Below, in pieces: positions 1 through 6,562 of a DNA stretch of 16,218 nt. Location of the stretch: NCBI GenBank assembly GCA_964481825.1, contig CAYZUE010000027.1, forward strand, positions 1 through 16,218, given 5' to 3'. The DNA comes from CAYZUE01 sp964481825 (GTDB lineage: Archaea > Hydrothermarchaeota > Hydrothermarchaeia > Hydrothermarchaeales > JALUUU01). Both the position numbers and the translations under genes were made by a program. How positions within the stretch are numbered: the stretch's first letter is position 1; every line of letters starts with the position of its first letter. Under the pieces are notes generated by a model. It had not been told where the DNA came from. It saw nothing but the letters and a program-made list of their open reading frames with translations, and did no database searches.

Positions 1-28
1 AGTCATTAAATAGTATCTCATGTCTTGA

Positions 29-880
29 TCATATTATTTTATAATAATGTATTTTTAGTAAATAAATTTTAGTTGAAGGATTGACTTCTTTTAAAGCGAT
101 ATAAATAGCAAATGGGTCTACATTTGGATAACATTCAAAACGTTGAGAAATGACAACTTGAAATATGTCCCCTGAATATATGAGGTCCTTCGCGCTCTCT
201 ACCGCTTGGATAAATTTCTCCTTATTAAAATTACTTTTTACCTCAAGGTCCCTTGATTTTCTAATTAGATGAACAGGTCTAATCAAAGATAATTCATTTT
301 CTAATTCATTGATTTTTTTATTAGCAATTTTATATGCCTTAGCTATATCACCTTTATTTTTTAGGAAAAGATTTGAAATTAACAATACTTCTTCCCTCCA
401 ATGATCAAAAGCAACTAAATCTTTTACTAACATAAACTCAGCATCATTATGATTTAGGTCATCTGATACTTGTTCGCCAATGTTCTCTATATATCTAACA
501 AAATCATAGGAAAAATAACCAAGAAGTCCACCAATAAATCTTGGGAGTTTATCATTATAGATCTTATATCCTGATACTATGCTTTTAAGTTCATTTAAGG
601 GTTTATCAATATTTTTTTGTTCATTTCCATTAATATTTAGAGTTCCATTTTTCAATTTAATTATCTTTTCAGGAGAAAACCCTAAAAATGAATAACGCGC
701 TATTTTTTCACCGATTTCTGCAGACTCTAAGAAGAATGATGTCCTTGATTTTTTTCGAAATGCTGCATAAACATCCTTAGGTGCTAATTCAGTTCTAGAA
801 ATCCTTACCAGAGGTATGATGCAAGGATAACCAATATCTTCAGCGATATTAGAAATTTTCTCTAAACTAAATTCAGCCAT
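29..880 (-). CDS. trpE: Anthranilate synthase component I, interrupted/partial
   Basis: Anthranilate synthase large subunit converts chorismate to anthranilate with ammonia from TrpG, the first step of tryptophan synthesis in the cytoplasm. The 283 readable residues hold the N-terminal domain with the tryptophan-binding LES motif (LESAEIGEKIARYSFLGFSP, about 51-70) and the start of the chorismate-binding fold (SGDIFQVVISQRFE, then LKEVNPS). The frame then meets TGA at 31..29. After the stop the same frame continues to the window edge as SRHEILFND, which lines up with the family motif GSSPE + hydrophobic residues, so the TGA replaces the Gly codon. A full TrpE has 420-500 residues, so most of the catalytic domain is lost or outside the window. 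The ATG at 880 overlaps the trpC end by 8 nt (ATGGCTGA), so the two are probably translationally coupled. TGA is an ordinary stop in neighbours (trpC, nuoH, nuoJ1), which argues against recoding. It is either a nonsense mutation or a sequencing/assembly error near an edge. Confidence 0.85.
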   Translation of the reverse strand: MAEFSLEKISNIAEDIGYPCIIPLVRISRTELAPKDVYAAFRKKSRTSFFLESAEIGEKIARYSFLGFSPEKIIKLKNGTLNINGNEQKNIDKPLNELKSIVSGYKIYNDKLPRFIGGLLGYFSYDFVRYIENIGEQVSDDLNHNDAEFMLVKDLVAFDHWREEVLLISNLFLKNKGDIAKAYKIANKKINELENELSLIRPVHLIRKSRDLEVKSNFNKEKFIQAVESAKDLIYSGDIFQVVISQRFECYPNVDPFAIYIALKEVNPSTKIYLLKIHYYKII

Positions 881-1619
881 TAATAAAGGACTCCGTTATT
901 TTTTGTATATTCTCTGATTTCATTAAAGCTGAGCCTATCAAAAATGCATCACAATATAATTTAACAGATCGTAGGTCTGAAATGCTAGATATTCCAGAAG
1001 CGCTAATCTTTATTTTATCAATATGCTTAGAGAGTTTTTTGGTCTTATCAAGATTAATACTAAGGGTGTCCTTATCTCTATTATTAATCACGTATATTCG
1101 AGCCCCAATCTTTTTGGCTTTATCAATATCTTCCTTTGAGTGAACTTCTACTAAAGGTTCCATGCCTAATTCTCGTGATATTTTTACTAAACTTGATAGT
1201 GCTCTATGTCCAAAAAAACTTGATATTAGAAGAATAGAATCCGCACCATAATAATAGGATTCATATATCTGAGATTCTTCAAATATGAAATCTTTTCTTA
1301 ATATTGGAAGAGACGAATTTTTTGATGCAATTTTTAGATTTGTTAGACTGCCCCCAAAAAACTTACTTTCTGTAAGAACAGACAGTGCACATGCACCCCC
1401 TAAATGCATTTCCTTAGCAATGCTTACAATTTTAGGGTTCTCTTTTAAAACTCCTAATGGCGAAGAAGGTTTGATTTCGGTTATTACAGGTATTTTGCCT
1501 TCAAATATTTTTGTTTTTATTGCATTTTCAAAACTTTTAGGTTTCCTATCTTTTATTATTTCCTTATCGAAGCCTTTGTAGCGAGCTTTACAATCTTCAA
1601 GAATCGTTTCAAAGTTCAT
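873..1619 (-). CDS. trpC: Indole-3-glycerol phosphate synthase
   Basis: Closes the ring of CdRP (carboxyphenylamino-deoxyribulose phosphate) to indole-3-glycerol phosphate in tryptophan synthesis. A 248-residue single-domain TIM barrel of usual length. Visible signatures: EIKPSSP (Glu48, Lys50), LPILRKDFI (Lys109), LVEV (Glu158), NNRD (Asn179-Asn180) and the phosphate-binding DAFLIGSALM (224-233). These match the catalytic Glu51, Lys53, Lys110, Glu159 and Asn180 of the well-studied Sulfolobus enzyme. The usual SESGI motif is ISASGI here, so the equivalent of catalytic Glu210 is Ala207; the following Ser is kept. I chose the ATG at 1619. A TTG at 1628 in the same frame would add three residues, but the ATG suits the family N terminus and a near-leaderless transcript from the TATA-like element at 1644-1659. 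First gene of a minus-strand operon, overlapping trpE by 8 nt. Confidence 0.93.
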   Translation of the reverse strand: MNFETILEDCKARYKGFDKEIIKDRKPKSFENAIKTKIFEGKIPVITEIKPSSPLGVLKENPKIVSIAKEMHLGGACALSVLTESKFFGGSLTNLKIASKNSSLPILRKDFIFEESQIYESYYYGADSILLISSFFGHRALSSLVKISRELGMEPLVEVHSKEDIDKAKKIGARIYVINNRDKDTLSINLDKTKKLSKHIDKIKISASGISSISDLRSVKLYCDAFLIGSALMKSENIQKITESFING

Positions 1620-1643
1620 ATTTTTCAACCACGTGCTGTATAC

Positions 1644-1659
1644 TGTATAATATTATACA
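1644..1659 (-). promoter_or_regulatory. Perfect 16-bp palindrome over probable trpC TATA box
   Basis: TGTATAATATTATACA is a perfect inverted repeat lying 25-40 nt upstream of the trpC ATG, where an archaeal TATA box would be expected for a near-leaderless message. A further TGTATA starts at 1637, seven bases before the one at 1644. I infer a promoter with an overlapping operator. The regulator is not in the window. Confidence 0.5.
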
Positions 1660-1724
1660 TTAAAGTATTATTTTACTCTATAAGGATAAAATAAACACCT
1701 ATTTATAACTTTTGATTTTGTCAA

Positions 1725-1734
1725 AAAATATTTA
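1725..1734 (+). promoter_or_regulatory. Probable ilvD TATA box
   Basis: AAAATATTTA is centred about 30 nt upstream of the ilvD ATG, and no Shine-Dalgarno sequence precedes that ATG, which fits a leaderless transcript. A second TATA-like element, TTTATAA at 1702-1708, could serve a transcript with a leader of roughly 30 nt. The assignment rests on position and composition only. Confidence 0.4.
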
Positions 1735-1759
1735 GACGCGAAACTTTGAAGACTAAACT

Positions 1760-3409
1760 ATGCGAAGCGATGCAGTTAAAAAAGGAGTTGATAGAACACC
1801 TCACCGTAGTCTTTTTAAAGCAATGGGCTATACTAACGAAGATTTAGAACGGCCACTTATAGGTGTTGTTAACACATTTAATGAACTCGCCCCCGGCCAC
1901 ATTCACTTAAAAAGCTTAACAAATGCAGTTAAAGCAGGAATCTATTCTGAAGGAGGGACACCTTTTGAATTTGGCACTATAGGGATATGTGATGGCATAT
2001 CCATGGGCCATGAAGGCATGAAATACTCTTTACCTTCAAGAGAAATTATTGCTGCGAGCATAGAAACGATGGTTGAAGCTCATCAACTAGATGGTTTTGC
2101 AGTAATAGCAAGTTGTGATAAGATAGTACCCGGCTCTCTAATGGCTATTGGGAGAACAAATATTCCAAGTATCATGATAACTGGTGGACCCATGATGCCA
2201 GGTAGACACAAAGGTGAGAATATAGATTTAATTCGAGGAGCATTTGAAGGAATAGGAAGATACGAATCTGGAGAGATTACTAGGGATGAGCTTTGGGAAT
2301 TAGAAGAAAACTCATGTCCAGGATGTGGAAGTTGCGCTGGCATGTTCACAGCGAATACGATGGCCTGTGTAACAGAAGCAATTGGGATGAGTCTACCTTA
2401 CTGCGCCACTATCCATGCAGTAGACGCTAAAAAAATTAGGATTTCTAAATATTCGGGCATGAAACTAATGGAACTGGTGAAAGAAGATATTAAACCAAAT
2501 GAAATAATGACCCGAGATGCATTTGAGAACGCCATAATTGTGGATCTTGCCCTTGGTGGAAGTACAAACACTGCTCTTCATATCCCAGCAATCGCCCATG
2601 AACTTGGAATCAAGCTGAAATTAGATTTGTTTGATGAACTTAGTAGGACAACTCCTCATATCTGTAACATGCGCCCCGCGGGTCCATACTCCTTAAGAGA
2701 TCTCGAGGATGCAGGAGGAGTCCCAGGAGTAATGAAAGTATTAGAAGAAAAATTGAAGGATACTAAAACAGTAACAGGTGATAGTTTAAAAGAAAATATT
2801 TCAAAAGCTGCAGTATTCAATGAAGATGTTATCAGGCCATTGAACAGGCCGATTCACAAGGAAGGAGGAATAGCAATATTACGGGGTTCTCTAGCTCCAG
2901 ATGGTGCGGTAGTTAAACAGACTGCTGTTAATGAAACCATGCTTGAGCACAAGGGATTTGCCCGAGTATACGATTCTGAAGAAGATGCGATTCAAGGAAT
3001 TAAGAGTAGAGAGATAAAGGAAGGAGATATAATTGTTATAAGATATGAAGGCCCGAGAGGAGGTCCGGGTATGAGAGAGATGCTATCTCCAACCTCAGTT
3101 CTGATTGGTATGGGTTTGGGAGACAAAGTCGCTCTAATAACTGATGGTAGATTCTCCGGCGGTACACGTGGACCCTGTATAGGGCATGTGTCTCCTGAAG
3201 CAGCAGAAGGAACCCCTATAGCACTTGTAAAAAATGGTGACGAAATTTACCTAAATATACCGGAACGTAAATTAGAACTTTTAGTAGATAAAGCTGAGAT
3301 GGAGAAAAGAACGTGGAATCCTCCAAAATCTAAAATAAAGAAAGGGTATCTTAAGATGTATCAAAAGCTAGTGAGCTCTGCAAGCGAAGGAGCAATTTTG
3401 AGAGATTAA
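1760..3409 (+). CDS. ilvD: Dihydroxy-acid dehydratase
   Basis: Dehydrates 2,3-dihydroxy-isovalerate and 2,3-dihydroxy-3-methylvalerate to the keto acids that precede valine and isoleucine, using an Fe-S cluster and Mg2+. It is full length at 549 residues, near the family norm. Cluster and active-site motifs: ASCDKIVPG (Cys119), NSCPGCGSCAGM (Cys186, Cys189, Cys192), GGSTNTALH, and the C-terminal DGRFSGGTRGP, in which Ser466 is the expected catalytic base. The early segment reads APGHIHL, like the E. coli-type enzyme, rather than the PCN form seen in the plant-type [2Fe-2S] group; the cluster type remains an inference. It diverges from trpC across about 140 bp and stands alone on its strand, with no other ilv or leu gene nearby. 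The start follows a TATA-like element without a Shine-Dalgarno site. Confidence 0.97.
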   Translation: MRSDAVKKGVDRTPHRSLFKAMGYTNEDLERPLIGVVNTFNELAPGHIHLKSLTNAVKAGIYSEGGTPFEFGTIGICDGISMGHEGMKYSLPSREIIAASIETMVEAHQLDGFAVIASCDKIVPGSLMAIGRTNIPSIMITGGPMMPGRHKGENIDLIRGAFEGIGRYESGEITRDELWELEENSCPGCGSCAGMFTANTMACVTEAIGMSLPYCATIHAVDAKKIRISKYSGMKLMELVKEDIKPNEIMTRDAFENAIIVDLALGGSTNTALHIPAIAHELGIKLKLDLFDELSRTTPHICNMRPAGPYSLRDLEDAGGVPGVMKVLEEKLKDTKTVTGDSLKENISKAAVFNEDVIRPLNRPIHKEGGIAILRGSLAPDGAVVKQTAVNETMLEHKGFARVYDSEEDAIQGIKSREIKEGDIIVIRYEGPRGGPGMREMLSPTSVLIGMGLGDKVALITDGRFSGGTRGPCIGHVSPEAAEGTPIALVKNGDEIYLNIPERKLELLVDKAEMEKRTWNPPKSKIKKGYLKMYQKLVSSASEGAILRD

Positions 3410-3436
3410 ATAAAAAATGCAACATAATTTTTATTG
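3410..3436. terminator. T-rich terminators between converging genes
   Basis: The short gap between ilvD (+) and the UPF0146 gene (-) contains an A6 run at 3412-3417, read as T6 on the minus strand, and AATTTTTATT at about 3427-3436 on the plus strand. T-rich tracts are the usual archaeal termination signal. No stable hairpin is seen. Confidence 0.35.
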
Positions 3437-3820
3437 ATTCTTAAACAAAAAAAATACTGCTTTTTTATAATTAATGAGCCTACCATTTTCAGGTGGGTAA
3501 TCCAAGCTAAAAGGGCGAATGATTAGGTCAGTTTGAACTTTGGAAGCCATGTTAATTAAGGGGATATACAGTTCTGGATTAGGTCGGATGGAATAAATAA
3601 GGTCAGATCCCTCATATATATCCGACTTTGATTTTGTGATGTCATCTTTAAAAGGATAGTTTCCTTTAATATCGACTGCTATTATATCTACATTTACCAA
3701 TAATCGTTTAAGTTCCTTGTATACTGAAAACTCGTTCCCAATGCCTACCTCAACTATCTTTACCGCTAAAGGATAATTTAGAGCGATATACTCAGCAAAG
3801 GATTTATAATCATTAAGCAT
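3431..3820 (-). CDS. UPF0146 family protein (function unknown)
   Basis: A 129-residue protein recognised as UPF0146, a small archaeal family with a methyltransferase-like Rossmann fold but no established activity. IVEVGIGNEFSVYKEL (about 22-37) resembles an S-adenosylmethionine-binding glycine loop. DIIAVDI is the second acidic strand, DLIYSIRPNPEL (about 73-84) is the family's most characteristic stretch, and TDLIIRPFS follows. The C terminus, RLINYKKAVFFLFKNQ, is also typical. The start fits the family N terminus and lies just 15 bp from the divergent archaemetzincin start, so its promoter must lie inside that gene. The family assignment is firm; the function is not known. Confidence 0.85.
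   Translation of the reverse strand: MLNDYKSFAEYIALNYPLAVKIVEVGIGNEFSVYKELKRLLVNVDIIAVDIKGNYPFKDDITKSKSDIYEGSDLIYSIRPNPELYIPLINMASKVQTDLIIRPFSLDYPPENGRLINYKKAVFFLFKNQ
3803..3809 (+). promoter_or_regulatory. Probable amzA TATA box inside the UPF0146 gene
   Basis: TTTATAA is centred about 30 nt upstream of the archaemetzincin ATG at 3836. It lies within the first codons of the oppositely oriented UPF0146 gene, because only 15 bp separate the two start codons. The position suits a leaderless transcript. Confidence 0.4.
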
Positions 3821-3835
3821 TTAACCATCTTGTAA

Positions 3836-4375
3836 ATGATCGAAATAATCCCTTTCGACGATATAGATCCAACATTATTAAGTGATATATCTAATGAACT
3901 AAAAAAAATTTTTGGTAAATGTAAAGTTTCAGATACAATAGAGGATTTACCTAAAGAGGCATATGATTTTCATAGAAATCAGTATCTTTCAATACCATTT
4001 ATTAATCTCATGAGTGAGAAAGCTTTGAACGGTGATGGAAAAAAGTTTATCGGGATTACCTGGGTAGATCTTTTTACAGATAAATTTAATTTTATATTTG
4101 GACAATCACAAGTAAAAGGTAAAGTTTGTATCATTTCCCTTAAAAGACTATCACCAACTTTTTATAATGAGAAAATGGACTATCAACTACTATTAGATAG
4201 GTCAGTAAAAGAAGCAATTCATGAACTGTGGCACTGTTTTGGGATGCGCCACTGTGATGACAAATGTTGTGTAATGACATTTTCTACTAATATAGATGGA
4301 GTAGATAACAAATCCTCAAGTATTTGTTTAAAATGCAATGATATTCGTAAGAAAATTCATACTTATGGACCTTAA
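3836..4375 (+). CDS. amzA: Archaemetzincin zinc metalloprotease
   Basis: A 179-residue protein of the archaemetzincin (AmzA/peptidase M54) family, an archaeal zinc peptidase group whose natural substrate is unclear. The catalytic zinc motif is HELWHCFGMRH (His129, Glu130, His133, Gly136, His139). Behind it follow Cys140 and Cys145-Val-Met147 (the Met-turn), then CLKC (Cys164, Cys167), which together form the second, structural zinc site of this family. The spacing from Met147 to Cys164 is 16 residues, about one shorter than the family pattern I recall. The N-terminal IEIIPFDDID is the usual first strand and supports this start. No signal peptide is visible, so it is probably cytoplasmic. The 3' end overlaps the acetyltransferase gene by 38 nt, suggesting co-transcription. 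Confidence 0.92.
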   Translation: MIEIIPFDDIDPTLLSDISNELKKIFGKCKVSDTIEDLPKEAYDFHRNQYLSIPFINLMSEKALNGDGKKFIGITWVDLFTDKFNFIFGQSQVKGKVCIISLKRLSPTFYNEKMDYQLLLDRSVKEAIHELWHCFGMRHCDDKCCVMTFSTNIDGVDNKSSSICLKCNDIRKKIHTYGP

Positions 4376-4793
4376 ACGAGTATACGAAATTGAATGTAAA
4401 TCTTTTAAGGATCCTTATCATATAATGTTTCTATTAAATCTAAATGAAGCATACCCTGATACTTTTCTAGTTGCTGAGAAAAATGGATTTGTAATCGGTT
4501 ATATTATCTCAAGAAGAATAAATAATAAAGGACATATAATAGCAATTGCTGTTGACCCAATGGCCAGAGGGATGGGAATTGGAAAAGCTCTAATGGAAGC
4601 CACTAACAGAGTATTACGAGCTAGTGGAATAATGGAAGTTTATCTTGAAGTTAGAATTTCAAATTTGCAGGCAATAAGATTTTACGAGTCGATGGGATTC
4701 AATAAAGAATTATTATTGAATTCTTATTATGCAGATGGAGAAGACGGAATTTTATTGAAAAAAAATATCATCTTACCAACAGTAATACCTTGA
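4338..4793 (+). CDS. RimI-like GNAT N-acetyltransferase
   Basis: A 151-residue GNAT-fold acetyltransferase, most like archaeal RimI/Ard1 enzymes that acetylate protein N termini from acetyl-CoA. The pyrophosphate-binding loop RGMGIG is at 77-82, after the strand IIAIAVDPMA. VYLEVRISNLQAIRFYESMGF is the characteristic RimI segment that forms the cofactor and substrate-binding end. The first strand, VRKFILMDLKRVYEIE, fits the family beginning and supports the ATG at 4338 even though it lies 38 nt inside amzA. An ATG at 4365 is the alternative but would remove that strand. It converges with the UPF0058 gene, leaving only 1 bp between the two stop codons. The specific target protein cannot be told from sequence. 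Confidence 0.87.
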   Translation: MIFVRKFILMDLKRVYEIECKSFKDPYHIMFLLNLNEAYPDTFLVAEKNGFVIGYIISRRINNKGHIIAIAVDPMARGMGIGKALMEATNRVLRASGIMEVYLEVRISNLQAIRFYESMGFNKELLLNSYYADGEDGILLKKNIILPTVIP

Positions 4794-4794
4794 A

Positions 4795-5073
4795 TTATTT
4801 GGAAGAACATCTATTTGCTAATTCATCAAATTTTTTTGCAAAACTTAGTGGAACAATTTCATTATTTTCAGCTAGCACCTGAGATATATTACAAGCGAGG
4901 AGAAGTATGGCATGCTTATGTTCTAATTTAGTTTTATGTATGTGATGTGGTGAAATATCAAGGGATTCATAATCTTCAAAAAATTTATTTGAAACACCAT
5001 TATCTAGTAAAAACTTCATTAAATAGATTAAAAATTGATGGATATGCAAGAGTTCATCTTTATAAATTTGCAC
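4795..5073 (-). CDS. UPF0058 family protein (function unknown)
   Basis: A 92-residue, mostly helical protein recognised as UPF0058, a small euryarchaeal family of unknown function. The family signature is the N-terminal KDELLHIHQFLIYLMKFLLDNG (residues 5-26) followed by a His-rich stretch, SPHHIHKTKLEHKHAILLLAC (41-61). The many His and Glu residues could bind metal, but that is speculation. It starts with GTG, supported by AGGAGA at 5081-5086 seven bases upstream. It lies 42 nt downstream of the dnaG stop on the same strand, so it is probably the second gene of a dnaG operon. Confidence 0.8.
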   Translation of the reverse strand: MQIYKDELLHIHQFLIYLMKFLLDNGVSNKFFEDYESLDISPHHIHKTKLEHKHAILLLACNISQVLAENNEIVPLSFAKKFDELANRCSSK

Positions 5074-5080
5074 CCTTACA

Positions 5081-5086
5081 TCTCCT
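5081..5086 (-). promoter_or_regulatory. Shine-Dalgarno site fixing the UPF0058 GTG start
   Basis: AGGAGA on the minus strand ends seven bases before the GTG at 5073. It decides for this non-ATG start, since no ATG in frame lies near the family N terminus. Confidence 0.6.
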
Positions 5087-5115
5087 AAATTTCAGCATGA
5101 AACCAATCCACGCTG

Positions 5116-6351
5116 CTATGCTGGACTTAAATCTTTTACAGTAAGTAACTGAGTGGATGATGGAATTTTATTTACGTTCCCAACTTTAGCCCCAACTAAG
5201 TATTTAACACTTTTTTTCCTAGAAATATCTACAAGTCTTTGAGTAACAACCCCATCAAATATTACTGCGGAAACGTTTTCCTTTGAATTCTGTAAAGCCA
5301 CTGCTAAATCCCTGACTGCTACTTCTTTAATAACACCAGCATCAGAATCTAAAAGATATGCCTTAAGAGTTCCTGTGAGGTCATTGAACAAATTCTTAAA
5401 TTTTGGTACATTCTTATCTATTGTAGGTTTTTTTGAAATTTTAGTTGGTGAAGGTTTTGGAGGGGATTTAACCTTACGATGAGTAGTATTAAGAACAGGT
5501 TTATTTTTAGACTTATTTTTAGCAGCATTTTCTTTAGACTGTTCTGCGGGTACTTTATTTCTAAGCCCTTTAAATAATTCCTTTTTAGTTAAATCTTCAA
5601 CTTCCTTCCCATCGGGAGCTCTTGCTACAAAATCGATATCTCCAACTTGTAAAAGTTCTCTCAAGATGAGATCTCCGCCTCTATCGCCATCTAAAAAAGC
5701 TATAACTGTTTTTTTACTACTTAACTCAGATATACTTGGAGGGATATTTGTTCCTTCTACAGCAATTGCATTTTTTATACCATGTTTCAAAAGATTTAAA
5801 ACATCTGCTCTACCTTCAACCACAATTATGCCATCAGAATCTTGGACGTTTGGACCTGCAGGTAGTCGATCTTTACCAAATTTAACTATCGCGCTAAGAC
5901 GTACTGATTCTTTAACTTCTTCAGTTATCTCCAAACTATCAGGGGTGATTTCATCTACCATTGTAGATAGAATATTTTTAGCACGATCAATTACGCGGGT
6001 ACGTTTTAATATTCTCACATCAGCAATAGATTCAACAACCACTTTTGCTTCACACGGTCCAACCCGATCAATGGTTTCTAATGCAGCTGCTAAAATAGCT
6101 GTCTCAACTTTATCTAAACTTGAGGGAACATTGACAGATCCCTTGGACTTTCCAAGTTTAGATTCAATAGTAACTTCTATTCTTCCAATACGACCTGTTT
6201 TTTGCAATTCCCGAAGGTCTAGATCATTACCTAATAACCCTTCTGTTTGCCCAAAAATAGCTCCAACAACATCGGGTCTCTCAATTACACCATTCGCTTC
6301 AATATTAGATTTTATTATATACTTTGTAGTACCTAAATCAACTTTACCCAT
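5116..6351 (-). CDS. dnaG: Archaeal DnaG primase-like protein
   Basis: An archaeal DnaG of 411 residues. It carries the TOPRIM catalytic fold of bacterial primase but lacks the bacterial zinc-binding and helicase-binding domains. In other archaea the protein is found with the RNA exosome and has primase activity in vitro, so it may act in replication or RNA degradation. The conserved N-terminal region starts MGKVDLGTTKYIIK and runs to about 165. The TOPRIM domain follows, with IIVVEGRADVLNLL (Glu179) and FLDGDRGGD (Asp221, Asp223). A Lys/Pro/Ser-rich linker spans about 268-316, and a C-terminal domain ends in LLTVKDLSPA. The ATG follows a strong AGGAGG site. Probably co-transcribed with the UPF0058 gene 42 nt downstream. 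Confidence 0.96.
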   Translation of the reverse strand: MGKVDLGTTKYIIKSNIEANGVIERPDVVGAIFGQTEGLLGNDLDLRELQKTGRIGRIEVTIESKLGKSKGSVNVPSSLDKVETAILAAALETIDRVGPCEAKVVVESIADVRILKRTRVIDRAKNILSTMVDEITPDSLEITEEVKESVRLSAIVKFGKDRLPAGPNVQDSDGIIVVEGRADVLNLLKHGIKNAIAVEGTNIPPSISELSSKKTVIAFLDGDRGGDLILRELLQVGDIDFVARAPDGKEVEDLTKKELFKGLRNKVPAEQSKENAAKNKSKNKPVLNTTHRKVKSPPKPSPTKISKKPTIDKNVPKFKNLFNDLTGTLKAYLLDSDAGVIKEVAVRDLAVALQNSKENVSAVIFDGVVTQRLVDISRKKSVKYLVGAKVGNVNKIPSSTQLLTVKDLSPA

Positions 6352-6378
6352 ATGAATTTCCTCCTAAATCAACTTTAC
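6332..6378 (-). repeat. 16-bp direct repeat spanning dnaG start and leader
   Basis: CCTAAATCAACTTTAC (plus-strand reading) occurs perfectly at 6332-6347, in the first codons of dnaG, and again at 6363-6378, in its leader. The copies are 31 bp apart, and the upstream copy contributes the beginning of the Shine-Dalgarno site. Confidence 0.9.
6360..6365 (-). promoter_or_regulatory. Strong Shine-Dalgarno site of dnaG
   Basis: AGGAGG on the minus strand lies eight bases before the dnaG ATG at 6351, fixing the start. It shows that dnaG has a real leader, in contrast to the leaderless-looking genes elsewhere in the window. A TATA-like AAAAGTTTAT on the same strand at about 6461-6470 would give a leader of roughly 85 nt. 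Confidence 0.7.
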
Positions 6379-6562
6379 GTTATCAGTCTTTTCACAAAAA
6401 TAGCACATATCCCCAGTACTGATAAACTACTTGACAATTACAGTGAACTGTGATGAGATGATAAACTTTTAATTGCTAATCTATGAAAAGATTAATATTA
6501 GTTAATGCTTAACAGGTTTTAGTATTAATAGTTTTTCCGTAAAATAGTGTTTTTAATGGATT

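Noticed and set aside
29..31. TGA as a recoded sense codon (for example selenocysteine) in trpE.
   Set aside because: The homologous residue is Gly, neighbouring genes use TGA as a stop, and no selenocysteine-type hairpin context was apparent.
4947..5144. Short plus-strand frame across the UPF0058/dnaG gap.
   Set aside because: It overlaps two supported genes in antisense and shows no family features.
5666..6355. Long open frame on the plus strand opposite dnaG.
   Set aside because: It lies wholly antisense to a well-supported dnaG, has Ser/Pro/Leu/Ile-rich low-information content and no recognisable domain.
6440..6451. Dyad ACAGT-GA-ACTGT in the region upstream of dnaG.
   Set aside because: Only five bases per arm; it is not aligned with the ribosome site or the best TATA candidate, so it is close to what chance allows.
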